Assembly: GCF_022376835.1 (NCBI RefSeq) | Contig: NZ_CP084606.1 | Location: forward strand, 800,501 to 864,500 | DNA: 64,000 nt | Source: Brucepastera parasyntrophica | GTDB lineage: Bacteria; Spirochaetota; Spirochaetia; Treponematales; Treponemataceae | Direction of reading: 5' to 3' | In this document: positions 28,341 to 38,508 of the stretch, piece after piece | Position numbering within the stretch: position 1 is the stretch's first letter | Layout: the number at the start of each line of letters is the position of its first letter | The notes under the pieces: generated by a model | Told to the model about the DNA's origin: nothing | The model's database searches: none | The model's input: the letters and a program-made list of their open reading frames with translations, nothing else | Position numbers and translations under genes: made by a program

Positions 28341-30146
28341 TCAGTTTTCCTTTGTTTTCAGAACAGCAAGGAAGGCAGACTGGGGCAGTTCGACATCCCC
28401 TACCATCTTCATGCGTTTTTTTCCTTCTTTCTGCTTTTCAAGCAGTTTTCTTTTTCTGGTAATATCCCCGCCATAACATTTGGCAAGTACGTCCTTGCGG
28501 AGCGGATTAACGGTTTCACGGGCAATAACCTGGCTGCCGATGGCACCCTGTATCGCTATTTTAAATTGCTGGCGTGTAATTTCTTCTTTCAACTGTTCGC
28601 AGATATGTCTGGCTTTCTGATACGCGTTTCCCTTATACGCAAGCTGGGACAACGCATCAACAGGTTTGCCGTTAATCAGAATATCTATCTTTACGAGTTC
28701 GGTCGGTTTAAATCCGATAACATCATAGTCAAACGAAGCATATCCGCGGCTCACGCTTTTCAGGCGGTCGTAAAAATCAAAGAGGACCTCGGCCAGAGGC
28801 ATCTCATAAATTACCTCTACCCTTTTTTCATCAAGATACTGGAGATTTGTCTGGATCCCGCGTTTTTCAATACAGAGCGTAATTATATTTCCGAGATACG
28901 TACTGGGGGTAATTATGCTTGCCCGGATATAAGGTTCTTCAGCGCTTTCGATCTTCCCTTCGTCCGGGTAGTCGGTCGGATTATCGCAGAGAACTGTTGT
29001 GCCGTTCCGCATGGTAATTCGGTACGCGACAGAAGGCGCCGTAAAAATAACCGACTGGTCGAATTCACGTTCAAGCCGCTCCTGGACTACTTCAAGATGG
29101 AGGAGCCCCAAAAAACCGCAGCGGAACCCGTGGCCCAGGGCAATGGAAGAATCCTTTTCCCAGGTTAAACTGGCATCATTCAGACGGAGCTTTTCGATGG
29201 ATTCCTTCAGCTCTTCATAATCATTGGAGTCCATGGGATAAATCGAAGAAAATACAACAGGTTTGACTTCTTTAAATCCGGGCAGAGGTTTATCACAGGG
29301 ATCAGCGGCGTTTGTAAGGGTATCCCCCACTCTGACATCCTGGATTGTTTTAATTCCGGCAATTATATATCCGACACTTCCGGCTGTAAGTTCTTCCGAA
29401 GGGATCAGTTTTAAAATAAAAATTCCCGTTTCCTCAACCTTATATTCAGTTTCGGAATTCATAAACCGGATTGTCTGCCCCGGCTTTATTCTGCCCGAAA
29501 AAACACGGATATGAACTATAACGCCCCGGTAAGGATCATAATGGCAGTCAAAAATAAGCGCCTGAAGTTTATCATCGGAATTTCCGGACGGCGCCGGAAT
29601 CCGTTCGATAATAGCTTCAAACAATTCATCAATTCCCGTTCCCAGTTTTGCGGAAACAGGCACCGCTATATCAGGGTCAAGACCGAGATCATGTTCTATC
29701 TGATGAAGAGTAGCAGGAATATCCGCCGCCGGTAAATCTATTTTATTAATAACAGGAAGAATTTCCAGATTATGTTCCAGTGCCAGATACATATTTGAAA
29801 GGGTCTGGGATTCAACACCCTGGGCGGCGTCAATAATAAGCAAAGCCCCCTCGCAGGAGGCGATAGCCCTCGACACCTCATAGGTAAAATCAACATGGCC
29901 CGGAGTATCAACAAAATTCAGCTGATACTGTTTTCCGTTTTTTGATGTATAGGGAATGGTTACAGCCTGGCTTTTTATAGTGATGCCGCGTTCACGTTCT
30001 ATGTCCATATTATCAGTCATCTGCGAACGGATATTCCGGGAATCAACTACTTTAGCTTTTTCAATAAGCCGGTCAGCGAGTGTGGATTTTCCATGATCAA
30101 TATGTGCAACAATACAGAAATTGCGGATATAAGCAGGGTCAGTCAT
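28341..30146 (-). CDS. lepA: Elongation factor 4 (LepA)
   Basis: 601-residue translational GTPase that back-translocates or remodels stalled ribosomes. The G1 motif is AHIDHGKST, followed by RERGITIKSQ, DTPGHVDF (G3) and NKIDLP (G4). The C-terminal LepA-specific part is present (ITRKRKLLEKQKEGKKRMK). The start is the ATG at 30146 (MTDPAYIRNF), as in homologues. It is the last gene of the tilS-ftsH-TPR-protease cluster, 13 bases after the protease stop. Full length and intact. It converges with the MAF gene with only 8 bases between. Confidence 0.96.
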   Translation of the reverse strand: MTDPAYIRNFCIVAHIDHGKSTLADRLIEKAKVVDSRNIRSQMTDNMDIERERGITIKSQAVTIPYTSKNGKQYQLNFVDTPGHVDFTYEVSRAIASCEGALLIIDAAQGVESQTLSNMYLALEHNLEILPVINKIDLPAADIPATLHQIEHDLGLDPDIAVPVSAKLGTGIDELFEAIIERIPAPSGNSDDKLQALIFDCHYDPYRGVIVHIRVFSGRIKPGQTIRFMNSETEYKVEETGIFILKLIPSEELTAGSVGYIIAGIKTIQDVRVGDTLTNAADPCDKPLPGFKEVKPVVFSSIYPMDSNDYEELKESIEKLRLNDASLTWEKDSSIALGHGFRCGFLGLLHLEVVQERLEREFDQSVIFTAPSVAYRITMRNGTTVLCDNPTDYPDEGKIESAEEPYIRASIITPSTYLGNIITLCIEKRGIQTNLQYLDEKRVEVIYEMPLAEVLFDFYDRLKSVSRGYASFDYDVIGFKPTELVKIDILINGKPVDALSQLAYKGNAYQKARHICEQLKEEITRQQFKIAIQGAIGSQVIARETVNPLRKDVLAKCYGGDITRKRKLLEKQKEGKKRMKMVGDVELPQSAFLAVLKTKEN

Positions 30147-30159
30147 AGAGGCAACTATA

Positions 30160-31868
30160 TTAGAAAAATGAAGGACTGTCCAGCGATGCGCCCATACCGT
30201 AAAATGAATCCATATAACCTTTTTTTCTGCGCTTTGCATATACCTGGAGTATAACAATACCGTTATCAGGATCAACAGTTATATTCTGTATTTCAACAAC
30301 ATCCATTTCCGAAAAACTGGATTCGTCTGCTATGCTCCCTTGATTATCTGGGTTACCACATATTTATTGAACCTTCCGACCTTTTCAAGTTTCATGCCGA
30401 AAAAGGGATACAGTGCACGGCTTTTGATATCACGGTCAAAAATTAGTTTTCCCGGAACTTCAGGGCGGTTTGAAAGGTACACATACCAATCACGTGTCTG
30501 GGGTTCGCCGCTTTCGCTCTCTCCTGCAATACCGGACAGGCGGACTATCGAGCCCGGAATTTGCCGGATAAGCTGATACTGCAAGTCTTCAAGCGTATTG
30601 ACCTGTATTCCGTTCATTGAAGTTATTACCGCATTTTCCGGAATCCCGCTGACGGAAGAGGGTTCCCCGGGAACCGCATAAAAGAGGCCGACTCCGGCCG
30701 GCGCGGAAGATCCGGGCAGGGCAACTGTTTTACCGTAAGCGCCTACCCATGGGTGCGAGACTTCCCCGCCTGCGTATAAATCGGGCAGGATGATTTTCAG
30801 ATATTCAACCGGGATGGCAAAATTCAAACCCTCAAAAGATTCTATGCCGGCAAAAACAATGGCCTGAACCCGTCCGGCTTCATCAACAATAGGACCGCCG
30901 GAATTTCCCTGATTGATCGGCGCATCGATCTGCAGAATATCTCCAAGGGAAATCAGACGCCGCTTTTGTGCGGAAACAATACCTGATGTCAGGGTTTGTT
31001 CCAGCCCCGCAGGAGAACCGATCGCATAAATCCTGGTTCCGACAACAAGGGATTCCGAACTTCCCAACTGAAATACAACAGAAGGCTCTATTTCCGTTTT
31101 CAGGAGCGCGAGATCAAAGACAGGATCCCAGCCGATTACGCGCGCAGGAATACGGGTGTCAGAATCAGACGCAAGTTTTATATACAACCGCGAATACCCT
31201 TCATATTTCGGATCCACTTCGCTCGCGATAACATGATAATTCGTTACTATATATCCGCTTTTATCAATAAAGAAGCCGGAGCCGATAACCCTGTCGGCAT
31301 AGCCTACGCCCGACTGCACTCTCACGCCTCTGTCTACCCAAACCGTGACAGTTCCCTGTATCATGTTTGCAACAATCCTGGGGGAAGGAGCCTCATCTTC
31401 AGGCGTCGATTTCTGGACTGTACCCAAATTTGCGAGGGTTGTTTTCCCTTCCTCTTCCCAAGTCCGGAGGCGTGTTTCAATTATTTTTTCTTCCGACCAG
31501 TCTCCGGGCGCCATGGACAAAACCGAAAGAGACCGGTAAATGCGGAGGGCATCATTCCATTTTTCCGCTGAAATCATTGTTTTGAATTCATCGGCGGTGC
31601 GTATGGCTGCATCAGAGTAAAGCGATTCAACCATATGCCGGTTATTTGTTGCATTATCAAATAAAATCCGGGCGCGCCAGAGAGCCCTGACCGGATCTTT
31701 TTCCATGATTTTTTTTACCTGATCAATTGCATATAAAAGACTGCGCTCATCGGAATAGTCGACAACAGTTTCAACTTCTTTAGTTGTTTTACATCCTGAT
31801 AAGAAAACTGCTAAAAAACAGCTTATCCCCAGGATTATGAAAAAAACCTTTTTTTTACCCTTAAGCAT
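30160..31868 (-). CDS. Trypsin-like (S1C, HtrA-type) serine protease lipoprotein (frameshifted at 3' end)
   Basis: Lipoprotein: signal peptide ending FLSGC, with the cysteine near residue 26. A helical stretch (about 40-140) precedes the protease domain. Triad: TNYHVI (His), DLALL (Asp) and GNSGGP (Ser). A PDZ-like region follows (PENAVITSMNGIQVNTLEDLQYQL). As read, it stops at 30330. Adding one G next to 30337-30339 extends it by about 57 residues (SIADESSFSEMD onward) to a stop at 30160, just before lepA, which fits a PDZ end. The start ATG overlaps the previous stop by one base. The likely role is envelope protein quality control. Confidence 0.85.
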
Positions 31869-33817
31869 TAAAAAATCTCCGCATATAAAAATCCGCCGGT
31901 ACTAACAGCATAAACTATTTTTTCATCTATTTTTACTGTTATTGAAACAACACTTGCGGCACTTCGGTTAAAAAAATCTATCAATTTTTTTGATAAATCA
32001 GATGAATTTTCAGGTATATTTCCCAGCCACCAGAGATGTTCCTTCGGATCTTTCACCACCGGGAAATATGAGGACCCGGACAAGACTGAAACAGGGATGC
32101 CGTTTTCAACAGTAACAACAACAGGAAGTCCGGTCGAAGGATGGACCCATTCAGTCTGCTCACGGCCCAGCGCGTCTTTCCTCCAGATAATATCCGCGGT
32201 GCCGTCTTCATCTGTATCCCAGTGAATGCTGAAGGACCCGTCCGGATAATAAAACTCTTCATATTCATTTATCCGGTTCGCATTCTGGTCTATCTGAATA
32301 GAAGAAATTGAACCGTCCCTGTTAAATATAATTGTTGTTTCAAAATAACCGTCATTATTTCTGTCTTCTTTTGTGAGGACAGGCATTCCATTTGCAAAAC
32401 TCGTCCAGGAAACAAGCATCCCGGTTTCCCTGAACTCAGAAAGAACAGGCATGCCTTTTTCCAGTACAACGCGGAGTTCAGAATCGGGAGAAGCCTTTTC
32501 CGTTTCAAGATAAAAAGCAGAACGTTGTATTATTTCTTCTTCGCCCGGAAAGGCATGCTGTTCCGAGAGGCGGAAAATATAAAAAGTGATTTCAGGCAGC
32601 AGTTCCTCAATCCTGGTCCAGCTTACCGGGTTCCAGGAAAAGGCTCCGGGATTCAGGATATATTCGCGCGGTGTATTTTTTACCGATTCAATAACAGGAT
32701 ACAGATCATATGAAATTAAAACCTCTTTATTCCGTAACGTTATTTCAACCGGCGTCCCATAATCGCAGTTGACTGTATAATCAGGGTACCCATCCTGGTC
32801 TGGATCAAATACAACCTGTTTCGGACGGCCGAGTTCATAGCTGATAAAGGTATCCGTTATTCCGTCATTGTTTGTATCATCAATGAGGATACCGGAATAA
32901 TTATCCAGCAGGGAAGCGAGATACTCCCTGTTTTCCCGGGAACCTGTCAAACTGCTCAATGCAACAAGATTGCTTATTTCTATTCCGTCATTTTCATAGG
33001 AAAAAAGCTCATCGATAGCTTCCTTTTCAGTAAGCGTGCCGTTTTCAAGCGCAATTATGCAGGAGAGCTGGAGCAATCTCTGCGCGGAATTATTCAAATC
33101 AGAATTCCCCATTCCCCGGTACATACGAATGTAACGTTCGCGGTTTTTCGGGTCGGGTTCAAAACGGACCGCATACAGAAAAAGTTCCCTGTCCAGTTTT
33201 TCCCAGATATGGAGTCTGGAAAGAACAAGTGCTGTCAACTCACTGGCAGAAGCATCTTCGCCGGTACTGTTTTCCCGCTGGAGAACTATACGGGGAAACC
33301 GGCAGTCAAAAGGCCAGCGGTCCAGAGCAAAAACGGCGGCGTCCCTAGCTTCCGAAATACGGCCTGCTCCATACAGAGAGAAAATCCGTATATAATCCGC
33401 GTCGGCTGTCGGCATGTCGGTTATGGAATCCAGCAAAGCCAGAGCCTCGTCATAACGGCATGTTTCAGCGTAGAGACGGGCAGTCAATCTTACCGCGTCA
33501 TTGTTGTTATACCGCCGCCAGAAAAGATCCGGGTTTAATGAAAGTTCAAGCTGTTCGAGAATATCCGCACGTGCAGCTCCTATGGCAGTAAGGCATAAAG
33601 CTTCAACATAAGAAAAATCCGCAAGCCGGGGATCAAAGGAAGCTCCGGTACGGGCTTCATTTGAAGCAAGGTCCCATTTACTCAAAGAAAGAAGCCGAAT
33701 TGCCCGATCCAGAGAGCGGACCGCGGCAGAAGTATTTGCATCGGCAAATGCGGGGAAGCAAAAAATACAAAGGAAAAAAAACAAAATGCCCCAAAAGTAA
33801 CTTCCTGTCTTTTTCAC
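31868..33817 (-). CDS. Exported TPR protein with Asp/Asn-rich calcium-binding-like repeats
   Basis: 649 residues from a GTG at 33817, chosen because a GGGG-rich site precedes it and a signal peptide follows (hydrophobic WGILFFFLCIFCFPAFADA). The N-terminal half has TPR-like helices (ALALLDSITDMPTADADYI). The second half has repeated acidic loops: DDTNNDGITD, DPDQDGYPD, DRNNDGYFE, DQNANRINEYEE and DTDEDGTAD. These are spaced like EF-hand or thrombospondin type-3 calcium loops. It lies between ftsH and the protease, overlapping the latter by one base, so all are co-expressed. I do not recognise the family. An envelope scaffold or sensor role is inference. Confidence 0.75.
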   Translation of the reverse strand: MKKTGSYFWGILFFFLCIFCFPAFADANTSAAVRSLDRAIRLLSLSKWDLASNEARTGASFDPRLADFSYVEALCLTAIGAARADILEQLELSLNPDLFWRRYNNNDAVRLTARLYAETCRYDEALALLDSITDMPTADADYIRIFSLYGAGRISEARDAAVFALDRWPFDCRFPRIVLQRENSTGEDASASELTALVLSRLHIWEKLDRELFLYAVRFEPDPKNRERYIRMYRGMGNSDLNNSAQRLLQLSCIIALENGTLTEKEAIDELFSYENDGIEISNLVALSSLTGSRENREYLASLLDNYSGILIDDTNNDGITDTFISYELGRPKQVVFDPDQDGYPDYTVNCDYGTPVEITLRNKEVLISYDLYPVIESVKNTPREYILNPGAFSWNPVSWTRIEELLPEITFYIFRLSEQHAFPGEEEIIQRSAFYLETEKASPDSELRVVLEKGMPVLSEFRETGMLVSWTSFANGMPVLTKEDRNNDGYFETTIIFNRDGSISSIQIDQNANRINEYEEFYYPDGSFSIHWDTDEDGTADIIWRKDALGREQTEWVHPSTGLPVVVTVENGIPVSVLSGSSYFPVVKDPKEHLWWLGNIPENSSDLSKKLIDFFNRSAASVVSITVKIDEKIVYAVSTGGFLYAEIF

Positions 33818-33836
33818 AGTTTTTTCCCCACTTCGG

Positions 33837-35746
33837 TTATGCCTCCGAATCTTCGGGTGCAACAACAGACAAAGAGTCCGGCGCAACGGCGGCTTCAGAT
33901 GTCAGGGGCGGCAAGCCAAGCAAAACACGTATTTCAGCGTCATCAAGCGTTTCACGGTCAAGCAGGGCTTCGGTTAATAATTCAAGTTCATGTCTGTGTT
34001 CTTTTACGATTTTCTGGGCCTGCAAAAGGTTTTCCTCGAGGATTGCTCTTATCGCCTTATCAATAACTTTTGCTGTTTCCTCGGAATAATCTTTATGGCG
34101 GGCAATTTCCTTGCCGAGAAAAATCGGCTCATCTTCCTGTCCGAATGCAATAGCGCCCGGTTCCTGTGTCATTCCGTATTCACAAACCATCCGGCGGGCA
34201 ATCTCTGTGGCCTGTTTGAGATCGCCTTTTGTGCCGGTTGTTGTCTCACCGTATATAAGCATTTCAGCGGCATATCCGCCGTAACAAATGCAGATTCTGT
34301 CCATCAGCCAGCCGCGTGTACGGGAATAGGAATCATTTTCAGGAAGAGAAACGGCAAGTCCAAGCGCCCCGCCCTGGGAATAATTGTTACTTTATGAAGC
34401 GGATCAGCGTTTTTAAGATAATAATGCAAAAGGGCATGGCCCGACTCATGCACAGCGGTCATTTCCCTTTCCTTTTCCGGAAGAACAAGCGACTTGCGCG
34501 CGACCCCCATAAGGATCTTATCCCGGGATTCTTCAAAATCGTCTGTATCAACTTTCTGCTTGTCATTCCTGGCGGCAAGCAGGGCAGCCTCATTCACAAG
34601 ATTCGCAAGATCTGCGCCGCTCATACCCGGTGTAGCCCGGGCAAACCGGGACAGGTCGACGGAACTCGCAAGGGGAATTTTAGCCGAGTGAATCTGCAGA
34701 ATAGCCTCGCGTTCTTTTATATCAGGCATAGCCACCACCACCTGCCGGTCAAACCGGCCCGGCCGCAAAAGGGCGGGATCAAGAACATCAGGACGGTTAG
34801 TTGCGGCCAGAATAATAACCCCATCTTTTGTTTCAAATCCGTCCATTTCAACAAGCATTTGATTCAGGGTTTGTTCCCGCTCGTCATGTCCGCCGCCGTA
34901 TCCGGCGCCTCGGGTCCGGCCTACAGCGTCAAGTTCATCAATGAAAATAATACAGGGAGCGTTTTTTCTGCCCTGCTCAAAAAGATCACGGACGCGGCTT
35001 GCACCGACGCCAACAAACATTTCGACAAAATCACTTCCTGATATACTAAAGAAAGCGACTCCGGCCTCTCCGGCAACAGCCTTGGCAAGAAGGGTCTTGC
35101 CGGTTCCAGGCATTCCGACCAGTAAAACACCCTTTGGTATCTTCGCTCCCATTTTTACGAATTTCTGGGGTTTTTTAAGAAACTCGACAACTTCCTGCAA
35201 TTCATTTTTCGCTTCATTCTGGCCGGCGACATCGGCAAACGTTATCCGCTTGCTGTTTTTTTCATACCGGTGGGCCTGGCTCCTTCCGAACTGCATGGCC
35301 TTATTGCCCTGCCCCTGAGACTGCCGGATCATTATAATCAGAAAAACAATCAGTATGACAGGCACAACTGCCTGCATCAAAATATACCAGCCCGAAACAC
35401 GTGCGGGTTCTCCGGTGACACGTACATTATATTCCTTTAAAAGAGGAATAAGCTGTGGGTCCTCATAGGGGATAGTTGTTATAAAGAGACCTTCGCCCTT
35501 AAGCGCATCACGGTAGCTGCCCCGGATTTCCTGTTGGCCGATGATCCGTATTGAATCAATCTGTCCGAGTTCTACGCGTGAAAGAAATTCATTATACGGC
35601 ATTTCAAGCCGTTTCCTCGAATCGTTTCCTGAAAAAATAAAGTAAACAAATACAATAACAATAATAATAAAAAAAATAAAACCAAAACGGCCTGTTGAGG
35701 ATTGTTTTGGAGAATCCGGTATGTTTTCACGATCATTTTGCGCCAT
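33837..35746 (-). CDS. ftsH: ATP-dependent zinc metalloprotease FtsH (frameshifted)
   Basis: Membrane AAA+ protease that degrades misfolded membrane proteins and regulators. Two membrane helices (about 20-40 and 122-142) flank a periplasmic part. Walker A is GMPGTGKT, Walker [31 protein letters not shown] and the zinc site HESGH. The frame breaks after TIIPR. One G added at 34367-34374 restores PRGGALGL and the C-terminal protease half ([16 protein letters not shown]), about 637 residues in all. Because FtsH is generally essential, the break is more likely a base-calling error than a real loss. tilS lies 9 bases upstream, a common arrangement. Confidence 0.93.
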
Positions 35747-35755
35747 TTTCCAACC

Positions 35756-37111
35756 TCAGTTTTTAATGTACCAGTCCGGATATCCGAGAGGCTTGCCGTA
35801 AACCGCAAGAATTTCTCCATTATATTCAATAACAGGAATTATTTCCCGGTCATCGTCATGTATATTCCAGTCATTCATTAATTTTTTCAATTTCTTTTTC
35901 TTTCCCTCTGCTGTCCGGAGATTATCTCCTCCCATCCGTGACCGGATAATCAGCGGAAGAGGAAAGGGGCCAAAACAGGCATCAAAAAAGAACGCGTCTT
36001 TTTCTCCGGAAACAGTTATGTTCCCGAATGGCAGCGTATAATTGCCGGCCGATGTAATATATACAAGATACCCGCTTTTACTATTCTGTACAATATCAGT
36101 TTTCAAAAAAAAGGAATTTCCCTGTCTGTAAAATTTCAGTTTCGATCCGGAAATAAGAAAGTCGCTTTCCGGCGGAAATCTCTCCGGAGAGCGGGCAGCC
36201 CGCAGTAAAAATCCTGACGGAACACGGTGCGGGACACCTAATTCGGAAAGTCCCCTCTGCAAAAACCTCAGCCGCAGGGCCTCAGGCATTGATAAAAAGG
36301 AAGAAGCGCCGCAGAAAACAGAGTCCTTTTGCCTGCTCCATTCCGCAGTAATAAGGGAATTGCATACGGCGTCATCCATTCCCGCCTTTTCGGAAGCGGC
36401 GAGAACGCCTCTTTGCCATCCGGGCAGGATTTCATCAAGAAGCGGCACAAGCTGCCGCCGGATTCTGTTTCTCAGGTACAGGGTATCGGCATTACTGGCG
36501 TCTTCCCGCCATAATAAACCGGAGGTATTAAGCCAGCCGATGATTTCTCCGCGGGTTATGTTTAAAAGCGGCCTCACATACCGCCCGCGGCGGCCGGCAA
36601 TTCCGGACAGGGAAGAAGCCCCTCCTCCCTGAAAAAAACGCATTAAAACGGTTTCAAGCTGGTCATTTTTATTATGGCCGGTCATTATAAGGCCGGCGCC
36701 GCATGCGTCAGCGGCGCGGTCAAATTCACGGTACCGCAGAAAACGGGCAGCTTCCTCAATGCCTTTTTTCCGGTCCGCCGCAACAGACAAAACATATCCC
36801 TCATCAAAATCAACCCGGAAGCAGGGTACCGGAGGTATGAGGCCTGCACAGATATTTTCGGTAAATTCCGCATCTCCGCTGCTTTCCGCTTCAGGGCGGA
36901 GGAGATGATTAACTGTTATTGCCGAAAGGATATATCCGTATTCTGGCATAAACCGGTGCAGCATATGCAGCAGAAAAATGGAATCCGCCCCTCCAGAAAC
37001 CGCGGCAAGGATATGCGGCGGAGCGACAGTGTCCTGCGAAAGGTTTCCCTTAACCGTTTTGAGAAAATTTTCAAGAGAAAATCTGAATTTTTCTTCCGCC
37101 GAAAGGCTCAT
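35756..37111 (-). CDS. tilS: tRNA(Ile)-lysidine synthase
   Basis: 451 residues. It converts C34 of the tRNA-Ile CAU anticodon to lysidine. The N-type ATP pyrophosphatase loop is AAVSGGADSIF (SGGxDS). TGHNKNDQLETVLMRFFQGGG and the WREDASNAD segment are family hallmarks, and the C-terminal TilS domain follows. The start is the ATG at 37111. It heads the ftsH-lepA cluster, and the rplY terminator at 37126-37151 is immediately upstream, so a promoter should lie in that short gap. Intact. Confidence 0.94.
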   Translation of the reverse strand: MSLSAEEKFRFSLENFLKTVKGNLSQDTVAPPHILAAVSGGADSIFLLHMLHRFMPEYGYILSAITVNHLLRPEAESSGDAEFTENICAGLIPPVPCFRVDFDEGYVLSVAADRKKGIEEAARFLRYREFDRAADACGAGLIMTGHNKNDQLETVLMRFFQGGGASSLSGIAGRRGRYVRPLLNITRGEIIGWLNTSGLLWREDASNADTLYLRNRIRRQLVPLLDEILPGWQRGVLAASEKAGMDDAVCNSLITAEWSRQKDSVFCGASSFLSMPEALRLRFLQRGLSELGVPHRVPSGFLLRAARSPERFPPESDFLISGSKLKFYRQGNSFFLKTDIVQNSKSGYLVYITSAGNYTLPFGNITVSGEKDAFFFDACFGPFPLPLIIRSRMGGDNLRTAEGKKKKLKKLMNDWNIHDDDREIIPVIEYNGEILAVYGKPLGYPDWYIKN

Positions 37112-37125
37112 ATATCAAGTATACC

Positions 37126-37151
37126 AAAAAAAGAGTCCCTGGAAGGGACCC
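37126..37151 (-). terminator. Rho-independent terminator after rplY
   Basis: Minus strand: GGGTCCCT, a 3-base loop, AGGGACTC, then TTTTTTT. It separates rplY from tilS. Confidence 0.9.
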
Positions 37152-37174
37152 TTTTCAAAAAACAGATGTTTTTT

Positions 37175-37765
37175 TTATGCTCCGGAAGATTCCCCTTCCG
37201 CAGGAATACCAGCTTTTGTGTATTTGAGAACAGCTATGGTTATGTCCGGATCGGTCAGGATTTTTACACCGGTTCCAAGCTGCAAGTCTTTAACATGAAT
37301 TGAATGATTAAGGCCCAGGCCTCCTACATCAACAACAATCCGCTCGGGTAAGTCACGGGGAAGACATTCGACTTCAACTTCCGAAATACCGGTTTCAAGA
37401 ACACCGCCGACACGGATGCCCTCGGGCGATCCGGAAAGTTTTATATGGATTTTTGTCCGCAGTTTTTTGGAAGGATCAACCTCATAAAAATCAACATGTT
37501 TTACCGAATCGGTAATAATGTCATACTGCGCGTCTTTAACAAAGACGACTTTATTAACCGAATCATCCAGTTTGACATCAATAAGGGTGCTTTCCGTTAT
37601 TGAATGAAAAAGCTGTGAAAAGTCTTTAAAATCAATATCAATAAGTACTGATTTTCCTGTTCCGTCATACAGAACGCCGGGCATCCTTCCCGACTTGCGC
37701 AGCCGCTTTGCGGCTCCCTTCCCGACTTCAGTCCGGGTTTTCGCGTTAATAGTTTTCTGTGCCAT
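37175..37765 (-). CDS. rplY: 50S ribosomal protein L25 (CTC type)
   Basis: 196 residues, the long CTC form: an N-terminal 5S rRNA-binding domain (ARTEVGKGAAKRLRKSGRMPGVLYDG) plus the C-terminal TL5/CTC domain (RTKIHIKLSGSPEGIRVGGVLE). An AGGAGG site precedes the ATG. It follows spoVG and tRNA-Gln, an order seen in spirochaetes and Firmicutes. A strong hairpin lies in its leader (37808-37841) and a terminator follows it. Confidence 0.95.
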   Translation of the reverse strand: MAQKTINAKTRTEVGKGAAKRLRKSGRMPGVLYDGTGKSVLIDIDFKDFSQLFHSITESTLIDVKLDDSVNKVVFVKDAQYDIITDSVKHVDFYEVDPSKKLRTKIHIKLSGSPEGIRVGGVLETGISEVEVECLPRDLPERIVVDVGGLGLNHSIHVKDLQLGTGVKILTDPDITIAVLKYTKAGIPAEGESSGA

Positions 37766-37807
37766 ACCTCATGGCCTCCTTGGATATGCATCGCCCCTTC
37801 CCCGGGG

Positions 37808-37841
37808 CTGTTCGAAAAGTATGAAATACTTGTTCGGACAG
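37808..37841 (-). promoter_or_regulatory. Long hairpin in the rplY leader
   Basis: CTGTTCGAA-AAGTAT and ATACTT-GTTCGGACAG pair over 15 positions with one bulge and one G-T, around a GAA loop. It begins 43 bases upstream of the rplY start. It might be an autoregulatory leader or a tRNA-processing structure. Confidence 0.45.
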
Positions 37842-38042
37842 CTTCTTAAGTGCAGCATTTTCGTACCGCTGAAACGGGAGAAAACGCAAGGCGTGGACGA
37901 TAAGCAACAAACTTATTGGACACGCCCGGGATCTGAGCAGAAGCAAATTCAAGTGTTTTATTTTTTAAACAAAACACTCCGGCGAATCTCTGATCCACCG
38001 ATTTTCAGAGAAAATACGGGTATACCCCGTAATACTCATAGC

Positions 38043-38114
38043 TGGGACGGCAGGATTCGAACCTGCGGAATGACGGCACCAAAAACCGTTGGCTTACCAC
38101 TTGCCGACGTCCCA
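38043..38114 (-). tRNA. tRNA-Gln(TTG)
   Basis: 72-base cloverleaf: acceptor TGGGACG/CGTCCCA, anticodon loop TTTTGGT (anticodon TTG), T loop TTCGAAT. It lies between spoVG and rplY on the same strand and is probably cut from their common transcript. Confidence 0.94.
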
Positions 38115-38185
38115 AAAACGTTTTTTGCCGTTTTCCGGGACAGTAACAGTGCTTTCCGTGTAATAGTTACCGGACCAAGGCACAC

Positions 38186-38476
38186 TTACATATCAATCGG
38201 CTCCGCGGCAACGGAATCTTCAATATGTCCGGCCGCGTATTCGGCCAGAATGTTGTCCTGAAGTCTTGTTCGGAAATCAGGACAAATAGGATGGGCGACA
38301 TCTTTATATTCACCGGTACGAATTTTCCGGCTAGGCATGGCAATGAACATCCCGGTTTTACCCTCGATAATTTTTACGTTATGAATAACAAAACAATTAT
38401 CGAATGTAACGGTCACATATGCCTTCAACTTGCCTTCTGTTGTCACCTTCCTGATACGGATATCTGTTATCTCCAT
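38186..38476 (-). CDS. spoVG: SpoVG family nucleic-acid-binding regulator
   Basis: 96 residues matching SpoVG throughout: MEITDIRIRKV, LKAYVTVTFDNCFVIHN, MPSRKIRTGEYKDVAHPI. SpoVG proteins bind DNA and RNA site-specifically; in Borrelia the homologue regulates gene expression. The C-terminal helix carries the binding residues, and the tail here is acidic and alanine-rich (AEYAAGHIEDSVAAEPIDM). The gene lies 32 bases after ispE and before tRNA-Gln and rplY, all on the minus strand. Confidence 0.95.
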   Translation of the reverse strand: MEITDIRIRKVTTEGKLKAYVTVTFDNCFVIHNVKIIEGKTGMFIAMPSRKIRTGEYKDVAHPICPDFRTRLQDNILAEYAAGHIEDSVAAEPIDM

Positions 38477-38508
38477 ATCTTACCCCCCTTTTGCAGTAGA
38501 ACACAATT

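Noticed and set aside
28566-29168. Long plus-strand frame opposite lepA
   Set aside because: It is a mirror of a strongly coding minus-strand gene and has no family features or ribosome site.
34304-34374. Programmed frameshift in ftsH
   Set aside because: Fourteen other genes show the same one-base homopolymer loss, and no slippery heptamer with a stimulatory structure was evident, so a shared sequence error is simpler.
37746-37952. Minus-strand frame covering the rplY leader
   Set aside because: It overlaps the leader hairpin and the rplY ribosome site and ends inside rplY; more likely untranslated leader.
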